Shown here in pieces: positions 7,499 through 16,741 of a stretch of DNA of 64,000 nt. The stretch is from Aestuariispira insulae (GTDB lineage: Bacteria > Pseudomonadota > Alphaproteobacteria > UBA8366 > Aestuariispiraceae): assembly GCF_003385955.1 (NCBI RefSeq), contig NZ_QRDW01000013.1:1-64000 (forward strand), in the 5' to 3' direction. The translations under genes were made by a program, and so were the position numbers. Position 1 is the stretch's first letter. Each line of letters begins with the position of its first letter. The notes beneath the pieces are model-generated. The model was not told the origin of the DNA and ran no database searches. It was given only the letters and a program-made list of their open reading frames with translations.

Positions 7499-8758
7499 AT
7501 GAGTTCCCTGAATAGTGCCCTGTCCGCAGCCGTAAGCGGCCTGTTTGCCCAGAGCACCAGCATCTCGGCCATTTCCACCAACCTGTCCAATGTGGGTACC
7601 ACTGCCTATAAAGAAGCCAGCGTCAGCTTTTCGACCCTGGTGAGCGGCTCCACCGGTAATAATCGCTCATCCAATTTCAATGGCAGCGGCGTTTACGCCG
7701 GCGTCAATCAATCGATCAGCCATCTGGGCAATGTGTCCGACACCGCCATTTCAACCAACATCGCCCTGACCGGCAGCGGTTTTTTGGTGGTGTCCGATGA
7801 TGCCGCCGGCGACGAACTCTATTTCAGCCGCGTGGGCAGTTTTTATCCCGACAAGGATGACAAGCTGGTCAACCTGAACGGTTTTTATCTGCAGGGTTAT
7901 CCGACCGATGCCTCCGGGAACCCGACGGTTGGAACCGGCTCGACATCCACCCTTGAGACCATTGATCTGGGTTCCATCGGCGGCAATGCCGCGGCCACCG
8001 AAAATATCGATATCCGCGCCAATATCCCGGCTAATGCCGCAATCGGTGACAGTTTCAATACTGATATCGAGATGTTCGACAGCCTGGGCACCAGCCATTA
8101 TGTCACCGCGACCTGGACCAAAACTGCCGCCAACACATGGGATATCACCTATGCCGATCCAGTGTTGAGCGCGGATTCCACCACCACGACCGGTACCGTC
8201 ACCGGCAGCAGCACCATTACTTTTGACAGTGACGGCAACTTTGTTTCCAGCACGTCCAACAACCTGGCGATCAACGGTTGGACCACAGGTGCCAGCAACA
8301 GCGCCATCACCATGAACTTCGCCGGCCTAACCCAATTCACCAAAGACGAACAGACCCTGGATATCGAGATCGACAAGATCAATCAGGACGGATTGGAATA
8401 TGGTGAGCTGAAAGCGGTTTCCATTGGGTCCGACGGCCTCGTGACCGCCACCTTTGAAAACGGCACCAGCTATCCCGTTTATCAGATTCCGGTCGCCACA
8501 TTCTCCAACCCCAACGGCCTGGCGCTGGAATCGGGAAATGTCTATTCCGCCACCAATGATTCCGGCACCTACACCCTGCATGATCCCGGCGATGGTGGTG
8601 CCGGTGAGCTGAAGGGCTCTGCCCTGGAGGGATCCACCGTGGATACGGCCGATCAGCTAACCAAACTGATCGTCGCGCAACAGGCCTATTCGGCTTGTGC
8701 GGAAATCGTCTCCACCACCGATGACATGTTCGACACGCTGATCAGTGCCGCGCGCTGA
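7499..8758 (+). CDS. flgE: Flagellar hook protein FlgE
   Basis: 419 residues. The N-terminus has the hook/rod signature (LNSALSAAVSGLFAQSTSISAISTNLSN, then NVGTTAYKE), and the C-terminus ends in the heptad helix QLTKLIVAQQAYSACAEIVSTTDDMFDTLI. In between are the FlgE beta domains. The protein polymerises into the hook after type III export. An AAGGAGG ribosome site precedes ATG 7499. The Cys in the C-terminal helix (AYSACAEIV, usually AYSANA) is a small oddity. Confidence 0.93.
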   Translation: MSSLNSALSAAVSGLFAQSTSISAISTNLSNVGTTAYKEASVSFSTLVSGSTGNNRSSNFNGSGVYAGVNQSISHLGNVSDTAISTNIALTGSGFLVVSDDAAGDELYFSRVGSFYPDKDDKLVNLNGFYLQGYPTDASGNPTVGTGSTSTLETIDLGSIGGNAAATENIDIRANIPANAAIGDSFNTDIEMFDSLGTSHYVTATWTKTAANTWDITYADPVLSADSTTTTGTVTGSSTITFDSDGNFVSSTSNNLAINGWTTGASNSAITMNFAGLTQFTKDEQTLDIEIDKINQDGLEYGELKAVSIGSDGLVTATFENGTSYPVYQIPVATFSNPNGLALESGNVYSATNDSGTYTLHDPGDGGAGELKGSALEGSTVDTADQLTKLIVAQQAYSACAEIVSTTDDMFDTLISAAR

Positions 8759-8797
8759 TCCTAGCTTGAACAGAATGTGACGAAGGACCCAACCGCC

Positions 8798-9079
8798 ATG
8801 ACCAACACCGCCGACAATATCATCAGGATGCCCGCTAAACCCGGCACCTCCCCGGATCAAAGGATCCTGGATCGCTGCCGAAGCCGTTTGGATAAAATCT
8901 CGGCGGAAGAGGGCCCCGACGACCCGGCGGAATTGATTGGCCTGGCGGATGACCTGCTGCGGCTGCAAGACCGCCTGGCGGATCAGCGTGCCCATATCGG
9001 TGACGAAATCCGGGGGCAGATAAACCGGCTGAAAGCCGCCCAAGCCTATCAGAATACACCCGGCAAAGGCCGGGGCTGA
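8798..9079 (+). CDS. Small protein of unknown function in the hook operon
   Basis: 93 residues, hydrophilic, mostly charged helix (RCRSRLDKISAEEGPDDPAELIGLADDLLRLQDRLADQRAHIG). I do not recognise it. I chose ATG 8798 because GAAGGA lies nine bases upstream; an in-frame GTG at 8777 has no such site. It sits between flgE and the FlgN-like gene, 39 bases after flgE, so a role in hook or filament assembly is plausible, but there is no motif to support a specific one. Confidence 0.6.
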   Translation: MTNTADNIIRMPAKPGTSPDQRILDRCRSRLDKISAEEGPDDPAELIGLADDLLRLQDRLADQRAHIGDEIRGQINRLKAAQAYQNTPGKGRG

Positions 9080-9112
9080 ACCGACGCGAGAGAAGAGAGA
9101 GGAGAGAGAGCC

Positions 9113-9574
9113 ATGGAAATCCAGACCTCCCAGACCAATGCCCCTGAAGAATTGAACGGGCTGATGGAAACCGTTGATCAGCTGATTGATCTGGTGATGA
9201 CGGAAAACGCCTTTTTGCGGGCCGGTAACCGCGATACCGAAGAACTGGAAGAACTGGTCGGCCGTAAGATGGAACTTGCCAACAGCTATTATGCAAAATG
9301 CAAGATTCTGAACGCCCTGCCGGCCAACAGCGCGGAGCGGCGTTCGCTCGATGAAGGCCTCGTGGCTGACCGGCTGCGTGATCTCACCATCAATCTGAAT
9401 GAAAACCGCCGCCTGCTGGCTGCCCGTCATTCTGCTACCTCGCGCCGCGTTTCAGCGGTCATGGATGCGTTGAACAACAAACAGGAAAATGTTGGCACCT
9501 ACAGCAAACAGGCAGAGGCCAAGCCCGCGAACGAGCATCGCCATCTGTCCCTGGTGACCGGCACGACGGCCTGA
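9113..9574 (+). CDS. FlgN-like flagellar chaperone
   Basis: 153 residues, almost entirely helical (LMETVDQLIDLVMTENAFLRAG, EELEELVGRKMELANSYYAK, then NENRRLLAARHSA). Size and helical pattern match FlgN, the cytoplasmic export chaperone of the hook-filament junction proteins FlgK and FlgL, and its place directly before flgK and flgL is where FlgN is often found. A purine-rich stretch (AGGAGAGAGAG) precedes ATG 9113. FlgN families diverge strongly, so the name rests on both helix pattern and position. Confidence 0.65.
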   Translation: MEIQTSQTNAPEELNGLMETVDQLIDLVMTENAFLRAGNRDTEELEELVGRKMELANSYYAKCKILNALPANSAERRSLDEGLVADRLRDLTINLNENRRLLAARHSATSRRVSAVMDALNNKQENVGTYSKQAEAKPANEHRHLSLVTGTTA

Positions 9575-9602
9575 TCACCCGCCCTTTTCCCGGAGCCGCA
9601 GC

Positions 9603-9704
9603 ATGAACATGAACCAGATCTTCCAGCTTCCTTTCGGTAGCCCGATGGTTTGTGCTGCTTTCCCGTGGCGCGCGATATCCGGTCCGGAAACAAGGAAGGA
9701 ATGA
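9603..9704 (+). CDS. Possible 33-residue leader ORF before flgK
   Basis: ATG 9603 follows GGAGCC at a workable distance and opens a 33-codon frame ending TGA at 9702-9704, five bases before the flgK start. The last codons contain the AAGGAAGGA that serves flgK, so ribosomes ending here would be placed at the flgK start. The product is not recognisable. Translation coupling is an inference and the ORF may be chance. Confidence 0.25.
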   Translation: MNMNQIFQLPFGSPMVCAAFPWRAISGPETRKE

Positions 9705-9708
9705 AGCC

Positions 9709-11439
9709 ATGTCTTTGAGCATTTCCTTGAATGCCAGCCTCACCGCCATGATGACCGCGCAATATAATATCGCGGTCTCCTCGGCCAATATCGCCAACGC
9801 CGATACGGATGGCTATACCACCAAGTCCGCCCAGAATCAGGCTCAAATCATTGGTGGCAAGGCGGTTGGCGTTCAATCCGGCAACCTAACAAGCGCCATT
9901 GATCAACGGTTGTTTGAAAGCCTGGTCACATCCGCCACGGAATTGGGCTATGCCAGCCAGCTTAACGGATATTTTCAGCTGACCGATCAGTATTTCGGCT
10001 CTGTTTCCGGCGACAACACACTTTCCGAGTTCATCTCCGGACTGGAGACGGCCCTCAGCCAATGGGCGGTCGACCCCAGCAGCAGCTCGTACCAGTATGA
10101 CACGGTCCAGAAAATGGCGGCCATGGTCGACGGCCTGCACAGCCTGAGCAGCAGCATCCAGTCGCAGCGCGCGGATGCGGACGAGGATATCGAAAAAACC
10201 GTCGGTTCCATCAACGAGCTTCTGAGCGATATTGACGATCTCAATGAACAGATCAACGTGGCAAAAGCAGTGGGCAGCCCGACCGCGGATCTGGAAGACC
10301 AGCGCAACACCGCTTTGCTGAAACTCTCGGAAAAAATGGATGTCGCCCATTTCACCGACAGCAACGGACGGCTCAATGTCTATACCAAGAGCGGCACGGC
10401 ATTGGTTACCTCCAACGCCCATCTGCTGAGCTACACCGCCACCACATCCGTCACCGCCAGCGTCACCTATCCGGGCGGCTTTGACGATATTTCAGTGGCC
10501 GGGAAGAATATCACCGAAGAAATTCGTGGGGGGGAATTGGGAGCATTGGTCGATCTACGCGACCAGGAATTGCCCGCGCTACAGGCAGAGCTGGATGAAT
10601 TGGCAACGGGTTTGATCAGCGCGGTTAATGAAATTGCCAACCAAGGCAGTGCCTACCCCGCCCCCAACAACCTGAGCGGAACAGAGACTGTCACCGCCGC
10701 CGATCCGTTTTCCGGCACCGGCACGGTCCGGATCGCGGTCACGGCATCAGACGGCACCGTCTCGGGATTTTCCGATATCAATCTGGGGGCGCTTGCGACG
10801 GTCCAGGACGTCATCGATGAAATCAACCTGATCCCGGGGGCCAGCGCATCGGTCAATGCCGACGGCGTCTTGGAAATCACCGCGACCGGTGCCACCGACG
10901 GCATCGCAATCAATCAGATGACCAGCGATGTTGGCGGCGAGAGTTTTTCCGGCTATTTCGGCCTGAACGATATTTTCACCGGCACCGACGCCAGTTCCCT
11001 GCAGTTGAACAGCAGCCTGACAGCGGATCCGGGACGGTTGCCCGGCGGCAGGCTCAGCGACGATGCAGGCCTGGCTGTCGGCGATATTGGCATCAGCAGC
11101 GGGGACGCCAGTAATGCCCAGACTCTAACCAACCTGTTCAGTACCGATCAATCCTTTGCGGCTGCGGGCAATCTCGGTGCAAAAAGCAGCAGTTTCGCGG
11201 AATATGCATCCTCGATCCAATCAGCAATGTCGCTCTCTGTTTCCGACGCCGCCAGCGATAAAAGCCTGAAAACAACCCTTTTTGGTGATCTGGCTGACAC
11301 CATGTCATCGGAAACCGGTGTGAATCTGGACGAAGAAATCGCCCGGATGAACACCTATCAGCAATCCTACGAAGCCGGCGCCTATGTGCTGAAGTCGGTT
11401 CAGGAGCTGTTCGACACCCTTCTCAACTCCGTTTCGTAA
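9709..11439 (+). CDS. flgK: Flagellar hook-associated protein FlgK (HAP1)
   Basis: 576 residues. The N-terminus (LNASLTAMMTAQYNIAVSSANIANADTDGYT) and C-terminus (NLDEEIARMNTYQQSYEAGAYVLKSVQELFDTLLNSV) are the conserved axial helices of FlgK. The middle has the coiled DIEKTVGSINELLSDIDDLNEQI region and beta domains. FlgK is the first junction protein between hook and filament. ATG 9709 has AAGGAAGGA upstream; the longer frame back to 9652 lacks family similarity. Confidence 0.93.
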   Translation: MSLSISLNASLTAMMTAQYNIAVSSANIANADTDGYTTKSAQNQAQIIGGKAVGVQSGNLTSAIDQRLFESLVTSATELGYASQLNGYFQLTDQYFGSVSGDNTLSEFISGLETALSQWAVDPSSSSYQYDTVQKMAAMVDGLHSLSSSIQSQRADADEDIEKTVGSINELLSDIDDLNEQINVAKAVGSPTADLEDQRNTALLKLSEKMDVAHFTDSNGRLNVYTKSGTALVTSNAHLLSYTATTSVTASVTYPGGFDDISVAGKNITEEIRGGELGALVDLRDQELPALQAELDELATGLISAVNEIANQGSAYPAPNNLSGTETVTAADPFSGTGTVRIAVTASDGTVSGFSDINLGALATVQDVIDEINLIPGASASVNADGVLEITATGATDGIAINQMTSDVGGESFSGYFGLNDIFTGTDASSLQLNSSLTADPGRLPGGRLSDDAGLAVGDIGISSGDASNAQTLTNLFSTDQSFAAAGNLGAKSSSFAEYASSIQSAMSLSVSDAASDKSLKTTLFGDLADTMSSETGVNLDEEIARMNTYQQSYEAGAYVLKSVQELFDTLLNSVS

Positions 11440-11456
11440 TGCCCAAGGAGAACCTT

Positions 11457-12356
11457 ATGCAGCGCGTATCCAGCTTCGGCAATTTCCAAACCCTGATTGA
11501 TCACAGCGTGAAACTGCAGGCCGACGTCGCCCAACAGCAGATCCGCGCAGGGTCCGGCAAAAAAACCGACAAATACAGCGAGATCGCCGATTCCACCAAA
11601 TTGGTACTCGATTTGCAGCAGGATCTGGCCCTGTCCACGCAATATGCCGAAAATGCCAACCAGGTCATGCCGCAATTGGATACCATGTATTCCTCCCTGA
11701 CCCAGGCGGCCGATATTCTCTCCAGCTTCCGCGCCACCCTGGCCAGCGGTTTCAATGGCGATCCAAACAGCATCTCCGGCATCGCGGTCACCGCACAGGC
11801 CGCCCAGGAAAAGATGGTCGCATTGCTGAATGCCAATGTGGCCGGGAACTATGTGTTTGGCGGCACCGTGACCGACCGGGCTCCGGTCGACATGTCTGCC
11901 TACCCGGTCCAGACGTATCCGAGTTCTGCCAATACCAGCTATTACGGTGGCAATGATAAGATCCTGAGTTTTACTGCCGATACGGATTACGATGTTTCAT
12001 ACGGTATCACCGCCGATAATGAGGCATTTGAACAGGCGCTGCGCGCCATGAATATGATCGCCAACCTTGGCACCTATGACCAAAATGCCCTGCAGGAAGC
12101 CTATGACCTGACCAGCAACGCCATTGATGCGAACGCGGAATTGCTGGCCAAGACATCGGCCAATGCGACATCAATCGACGAGGCGCTCGATATGCACACC
12201 GAATATGAGTTGTTCGTGGAAACATTGCTGAGCGACCTGACCGATGTGGATGCGGCGGAAGCAACCGCTGAGATGCAGGCCTTGCAGACCCAGTTGCAGG
12301 CCTCTTATACCGCCCTGTCCAAGAGCCTGAGCATGAGCATCATGGATTATCTTTGA
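11457..12356 (+). CDS. flgL: Flagellar hook-associated protein FlgL (HAP3)
   Basis: 299 residues, related to flagellin: N-terminal RVSSFGNFQTLIDHSVKLQADVAQQQIRAGSG, a short variable middle with VFGGTVTDRAPVD, and a C-terminal LQTQLQASYTALSKSLSMSIMDYL helix. It forms the second junction layer under the filament. ATG 11457 has AAGGAGAA just upstream, placed directly after the flgK stop (11439), so the two are coupled. Confidence 0.92.
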   Translation: MQRVSSFGNFQTLIDHSVKLQADVAQQQIRAGSGKKTDKYSEIADSTKLVLDLQQDLALSTQYAENANQVMPQLDTMYSSLTQAADILSSFRATLASGFNGDPNSISGIAVTAQAAQEKMVALLNANVAGNYVFGGTVTDRAPVDMSAYPVQTYPSSANTSYYGGNDKILSFTADTDYDVSYGITADNEAFEQALRAMNMIANLGTYDQNALQEAYDLTSNAIDANAELLAKTSANATSIDEALDMHTEYELFVETLLSDLTDVDAAEATAEMQALQTQLQASYTALSKSLSMSIMDYL

Positions 12357-12441
12357 TCCCTGAGCAGCGAAAGAAAATGCCGCGGATCCAGGTGTAAAAA
12401 AACAATAAACGGGGACCGGACAGGCAGGAGTTTTAGATGAT

Positions 12442-12672
12442 ATGAAGATGATGGGTTCAGGCAGCCTCGCCCTTATGGGAGCAGGGATTTTATCCTTCCT
12501 GGAAAGCCCATCGAGGACAGAGAGCCGGTTGAACCGGTTCATCCGAAAAGGCCCGACAAACCGGTCAAATCTAAATGCCTATGATGGCTTTGCGACGATT
12601 GGCGGACTTTTGGCCGCAATCACGTTCGGCTTACTGATTTGGGCGTTTCTTGCCTGGTTTATTTTCGGCTAA
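12442..12672 (+). CDS. Small membrane protein of unknown function
   Basis: 76 residues. An N-terminal hydrophobic stretch, a basic Ser/Arg/Asn-rich loop (about residues 22-46) and a strong C-terminal transmembrane segment (FATIGGLLAAITFGLLIWAFLAWFIFG) suggest one or two membrane spans. AGGAG lies about 11 bases before ATG 12442. It follows flgL by 85 bases and ends at a strong shared terminator (12682-12711), so it may be the last gene of the hook operon. The function is unknown. Confidence 0.5.
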   Translation: MKMMGSGSLALMGAGILSFLESPSRTESRLNRFIRKGPTNRSNLNAYDGFATIGGLLAAITFGLLIWAFLAWFIFG

Positions 12673-12681
12673 GTAAGGCAC

Positions 12682-12711
12682 AAAAAGGCCGCCCAAGGAG
12701 GCGGCCTTTTT
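12682..12711. terminator. Bidirectional intrinsic terminator
   Basis: A perfect 12-pair inverted repeat (AAAAAGGCCGCC, six-base loop, GGCGGCCTTTTT) lies between the convergent small membrane protein gene and the helicase gene. It gives a GC stem followed by a T-run on either strand, so it serves both. Confidence 0.9.
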
Positions 12712-12734
12712 CTTTGGTCTTCACCGCAGGCAGA

Positions 12735-14096
12735 TCAGCTCGCCTGTTTGAAATCTCGGCGTTTTTTGAAGTAGGGTTTATCACCGCCATCGTTAGCGCC
12801 ACTGCGCGGCTTGCGGAACGGTTTGCCGGATTTGTCGGCACGGAAACCACCTTCCTCGCGACGTTCACCACCGCCAGATTTTTTACCAAAGCCGCCCTTA
12901 CCCGGGAATTTCCGGAAATTCTTGCCACCCGGCTTACGCTTGCCGTCATTTGCACGCGGGGCCAGCACATAGGGGTGATCGCCATCAATCTCGATCCGCT
13001 GCTTGATGATCCGCTCCACGTTTCGCAGCAGGCCTTTTTCAGTATTGTCGCAAAATGAAATGGCGTTACCTTCCGCACCGGCACGGCCGGTCCGGCCAAC
13101 ACGGTGAACATAGGATTCCGGATCCAGCGGAATATCGTAATTCACCACATGGGTGATGCCCGGCACATCAATGCCGCGCGCCGCAACATCGGTTGCCACC
13201 AGGATCGAGAACTTGCCCTTGCGGAACGCCTGCAGGGTGCGCTGGCGGGTATGCTGGGGTTTGTCGCCATGGATCGCACCGGCCTTGATGCCGATCTCTT
13301 CCAACTCATCGGCAACACGGTCGGCATCCGCCTTGGTCCGGGTGAAGACCAGGCCGCAATCAACCTCGTTATCCTGCAAGATCTTGTGCAACAGCGGACG
13401 CTTGTTATGGCGGGATACAAACATCACTTTATGGTCGATGGTATTGGCAACGGTGGATTCGCGCGCGACTTCCACATGGACCGGATCATTCAACAGCTTG
13501 TCCGCAAGCTTGCGCACATTCTTACCCATGGTTGCCGAGAAAAGAACGGTCTGATGATCTTCCGGCAGGGCCTTGGCCACTTCCATCACGTCATCAACAA
13601 AGCCCATATCCAGCATCCGGTCAGCTTCGTCCAGGATGAAGGTGGTGGTTTCATCAAAGCGCACGGAGTTTCGGCGCACATGATCCAGCAGGCGACCCGG
13701 TGTCGCGACCAGAATATCAACGCCACGGTTCAACGCATTGAACTGCGGGCGGAACGGCGCGCCACCGTAGACAACGGTATGATAAATGCGCAGCCCCTTG
13801 GAAAAGGTGCGAATACACTCACCGATCTGGATTGCCAGTTCGCGAGTCGGGGCCAGGATGACCGCACGCGGTGCGTTGCGGTTCGGGCGCTGGCGGTCTT
13901 CTGCCAGGCGGTGCAACAATGGCAAGGTAAAGGCTGCGGTCTTGCCGCCACCGGTCTGGGCAACGCCCATCAGGTCTTTGCCGTCCATCAGGGCCGGAAT
14001 GGTCTGGGCCTGGACTTCGGTCGGGCTTTCAAACCCTTCGGTTTCGATCGAACGCAACAGGGACGCGTTCAGGTTCAGCGCGGAAAATGGCGCCAT
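12735..14096 (-). CDS. rhlE: DEAD-box ATP-dependent RNA helicase, RhlE type
   Basis: 453 residues. All helicase motifs are visible: Q motif region, AQTGGGKT (residues 46-53), PTRELAIQ, TPGR, DEAD (156-159), SAT (187-189), then ATDVAARGIDVP and HRVGRTGRAG. The C-terminal 60 residues are a disordered Lys/Gly/Arg-rich tail typical of RhlE subfamily proteins, which remodel structured RNA in ribosome assembly and RNA decay. It is monocistronic, with its own terminator and a 315-base upstream spacer. Confidence 0.92.
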   Translation of the reverse strand: MAPFSALNLNASLLRSIETEGFESPTEVQAQTIPALMDGKDLMGVAQTGGGKTAAFTLPLLHRLAEDRQRPNRNAPRAVILAPTRELAIQIGECIRTFSKGLRIYHTVVYGGAPFRPQFNALNRGVDILVATPGRLLDHVRRNSVRFDETTTFILDEADRMLDMGFVDDVMEVAKALPEDHQTVLFSATMGKNVRKLADKLLNDPVHVEVARESTVANTIDHKVMFVSRHNKRPLLHKILQDNEVDCGLVFTRTKADADRVADELEEIGIKAGAIHGDKPQHTRQRTLQAFRKGKFSILVATDVAARGIDVPGITHVVNYDIPLDPESYVHRVGRTGRAGAEGNAISFCDNTEKGLLRNVERIIKQRIEIDGDHPYVLAPRANDGKRKPGGKNFRKFPGKGGFGKKSGGGERREEGGFRADKSGKPFRKPRSGANDGGDKPYFKKRRDFKQAS

Positions 14097-14411
14097 GGAC
14101 TTCTATCCTTTCACAGGTTCAAACCGGCCACGAACGGATTCCGGGACCGGTCTTGCAAATCATTTTCGGGTGGCGGGAACGCTCTTCCCATAAACCGGTA
14201 AAAGGATATTCAAAAGCCCGTCAACAAACCGGGGCCAAAACACTACTCGACCGGGCGCCATGACACTCATGGCGGAAATTTCGTTCATATGAACCGGGAG
14301 ATCCATCGGCGGGCCGTCATCGCGCTCCGCCTAATCATTCTCTCATGGCTGCAAATCGCCGCGCGCCTTCTCGCCTGTTTTGCGTCCCAAGTCAAGGATA
14401 ATCGCCCTTGA
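14097..14411. other. Intergenic spacer, no gene seen
   Basis: These 315 bases hold the upstream region of the helicase gene and the tail of the caspase-like gene. I see a weak six-pair inverted repeat (TCAAGG/CCTTGA, about 14392-14411) next to the caspase-like stop but no T-run, and no convincing ORF or RNA gene. Confidence 0.5.
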
Positions 14412-15776
14412 TCAATTCATATGGGTGAATTGCGCACGCTGGTCCCGGCCATAATAGCGACGGGCCCAATAGGTCAGGGTCTGATCCAGATATTGCTGCA
14501 ATTCACCGTCAGTGACCTTGCCATCCCCGTTGCCAAACGGTGCCTTGTCTGCGGCACCACTAAGCCCCGTCAGGTAGTATTTCGTGAACAGGCTGTTGGA
14601 CTTATCCTCTTCCCAGGACGCGATTTGACGTGGCCCGCCAGCACTGATCACCCGGACATTTCTTGGGATCTCCAGATTTTCCTCCGACAGGAAAACCGGC
14701 GAGGCATTGGATATCAGGCTGCCCGCCTCCGACCGGCCCGAAAAACAGGCCTCCAGAACCACCGTCACCGATTTTGCCGGGATCTTGCCCAGGTTTTGAT
14801 AGAGGGTGGCCAGCCGATAGCCGGTTAGCTCAATTGTATCGGCGTCCGCATTAGAGGGCACCAAATAGGCACTGCCTTCCTCGCCTGCGGGCGCACCATG
14901 CCCGGAATAATAAACATAAATCCTGGATTGACCTGGCTTGGTCCAGTTATAGAGCCTGCCACGGTGATTGCTCTCGGTTCCAAACAGCGACGCCATGTCC
15001 GCCGTGGTCGCATCCTTGATGAAGATGATGTTGCCTTCACGGATCCCTAAGGCCGTTTTTGCATAATGCCGGAAGCTCTCCGCGTCCGCATAAGCCGGCA
15101 CGACATCGGGAATATCACGGCCGGCCTTGCCATAATCGGCATTACCGATAATGACGGCTATATCATCCGAAGCACGACCACTAGCCTTGAATTCAAGGGG
15201 CAGTGCCCGAGAAGGAAAACCACGGCTGGCGGTTTGAGGGACTGGCGCCTTAGAGCTTGCCGTTGCCGATGGGGCGGTGCTTGCAATCACAGCCCCGTCC
15301 GACCGGATCGTCGCCAGAACCTCACCTTCATTGTTGACCGTGGATCCATCCACATCATTCATACGCAGGAACAAACGCCCCGCTTCCGACGGCCTGATTT
15401 CAAGGGAGCTTCCCACGACAAAACCACGCCCGTTGCCGATGCGCCCGATCAGGGTCGGGTGGGAGGCTTCGGGGATAACCCGGTTGGCTGCAATTGCCAT
15501 ACAAAAACCGCCATAAGCATTCTGACCATCCGGCCCGACAAACCGGCATACCGGATGCGAGCGCCAACTGCCGGTGGCCGTCACCCGATAGACCTTCCCA
15601 GGCTGGACAGTCACGCCGGTATCCCGCCAGGCCGCCGCATTGGCAAGGATCTTGACCTGGACCGCGCCTTCCTCAGGCCGGGCATCCGCAACCTGGTCGG
15701 TATAGCTGACACCGCGCCCCGCCTGGCATCCGGCAAGGATCAACAACAGCCCGATTATCATTGGAACATTACGCAT
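14412..15776 (-). CDS. Caspase-family (peptidase C14) lipoprotein
   Basis: 454 residues. A lipoprotein signal ends in LILAGC, so Cys17 would be lipidated. Residues about 40-155 resemble a galactose-binding PA-IL-type beta sandwich (VQPGKVYRVTATGSW, LIGRIG, AGRLFLRMND). A linker leads to a caspase-fold domain with DDIAVIIGNADY, the catalytic His293 in YYSGHGAP and the catalytic Cys344 in LEACFSG. GGAGGTGATT directly before ATG 15776 decides the start; the upstream in-frame ATG is inside that site. An envelope-attached caspase-like protease is expected, perhaps with a role in stress or cell-surface processing. It appears monocistronic. Confidence 0.82.
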   Translation of the reverse strand: MRNVPMIIGLLLILAGCQAGRGVSYTDQVADARPEEGAVQVKILANAAAWRDTGVTVQPGKVYRVTATGSWRSHPVCRFVGPDGQNAYGGFCMAIAANRVIPEASHPTLIGRIGNGRGFVVGSSLEIRPSEAGRLFLRMNDVDGSTVNNEGEVLATIRSDGAVIASTAPSATASSKAPVPQTASRGFPSRALPLEFKASGRASDDIAVIIGNADYGKAGRDIPDVVPAYADAESFRHYAKTALGIREGNIIFIKDATTADMASLFGTESNHRGRLYNWTKPGQSRIYVYYSGHGAPAGEEGSAYLVPSNADADTIELTGYRLATLYQNLGKIPAKSVTVVLEACFSGRSEAGSLISNASPVFLSEENLEIPRNVRVISAGGPRQIASWEEDKSNSLFTKYYLTGLSGAADKAPFGNGDGKVTDGELQQYLDQTLTYWARRYYGRDQRAQFTHMN

Positions 15777-15909
15777 AATCACCTCCATCTACCGGTTACC
15801 GGTTCACCCATGCATGACCATAGCAAGGCAGGTTTAATATTTCGTAAGAGCGTTCGTAAAAGGGCTTTGCCCATCGGAGCAATTGGATAGACTGGCTCGG
15901 GGAGTCCGC

Positions 15910-16728
15910 ATGCTCAGTTTGATCATTACAAAAACCGTTATCTCCATCTTCACCATTCTGGGGCTGTCCTGGCTCACGGAACGGGTCAGCCCGCGCATGG
16001 CCGGGCTTTTATCCGGCTATCCCATCGGCACGGCGATCGCGCTTTACTTCATCGGCTATGAACAAGGTGCCGCATTTGCGGTAGACGGTGCGGTCTATAC
16101 ATTGGCCGGGTTAAGCGCGACCCTGGCCTTTGTGGTGGGATATTATTATGCCTCACGGAGATGGGCCGGCTGGCCCGGGGTTTTCCTGTCAGCGCTTTGC
16201 GGCAATATCGCTTTCTTCACCGCCTGTCTGTTGTTGCGGCATTTGCCCGATCAGCCGTTGATAGCAATCCTCTCCCCGATCTTGGCTATTTTGTTTTTCA
16301 GTTGGCTGTTCCGCCATATCCCGGACAAAAGGATCGATAACCCCGTCCGGCTGGGATGGCGCGTGCTCGCCTTCCGGGCGTTCATGGCGGCCGGCACCGT
16401 GATCACCATTACCGGTGTCGCCGCCTCGGTTGGGCCGGAATGGTCCGGCCTGTTTGCGGCCTTTCCCATCACCGTTTTCCCTCTTTTCCTTATTATCCAC
16501 GCGCAATACGGCTCGGACCCCATTGCCGCATTTGTCCGGAACTTCCCGCGCGGGCTGGGGGCTTTGGTGGTTTATTGCCTGACCATTCATTACAGTTACG
16601 GGAGCGTCGGCATTACTTTCGGCACATTGTTATCCTTTTTGACCGCAACCATCTATCTGATGATCTACGGCACTTTCACCCGCCAGCGAGCCCGCCACAA
16701 CCGGCAAAGACCATCATCGGGTCGCTGA
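15910..16728 (+). CDS. Polytopic membrane protein with internal duplication
   Basis: 272 residues, mostly transmembrane segments, ending in a basic Arg/His/Gln tail. Two halves repeat each other: PRMAGLLSGYPIGTAIALYF (about residue 28) matches PEWSGLFAAFPITVFPLFLI (about residue 176), each followed by a similar YEQG/AQYG turn and another helix. Such repeats are typical of small transporters of the drug/metabolite or lipid exporter type, but I do not recognise the family. ATG 15910 follows GGGGAG; the TTG at 15883 would add nine residues. Confidence 0.65.
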   Translation: MLSLIITKTVISIFTILGLSWLTERVSPRMAGLLSGYPIGTAIALYFIGYEQGAAFAVDGAVYTLAGLSATLAFVVGYYYASRRWAGWPGVFLSALCGNIAFFTACLLLRHLPDQPLIAILSPILAILFFSWLFRHIPDKRIDNPVRLGWRVLAFRAFMAAGTVITITGVAASVGPEWSGLFAAFPITVFPLFLIIHAQYGSDPIAAFVRNFPRGLGALVVYCLTIHYSYGSVGITFGTLLSFLTATIYLMIYGTFTRQRARHNRQRPSSGR

Positions 16729-16741
16729 CCCGGAGATAGCT

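Noticed and set aside
8657-9430. 257-codon frame antisense to the hook operon
   Set aside because: It overlaps flgE and the FlgN-like gene, which are clearly coding on the other strand.
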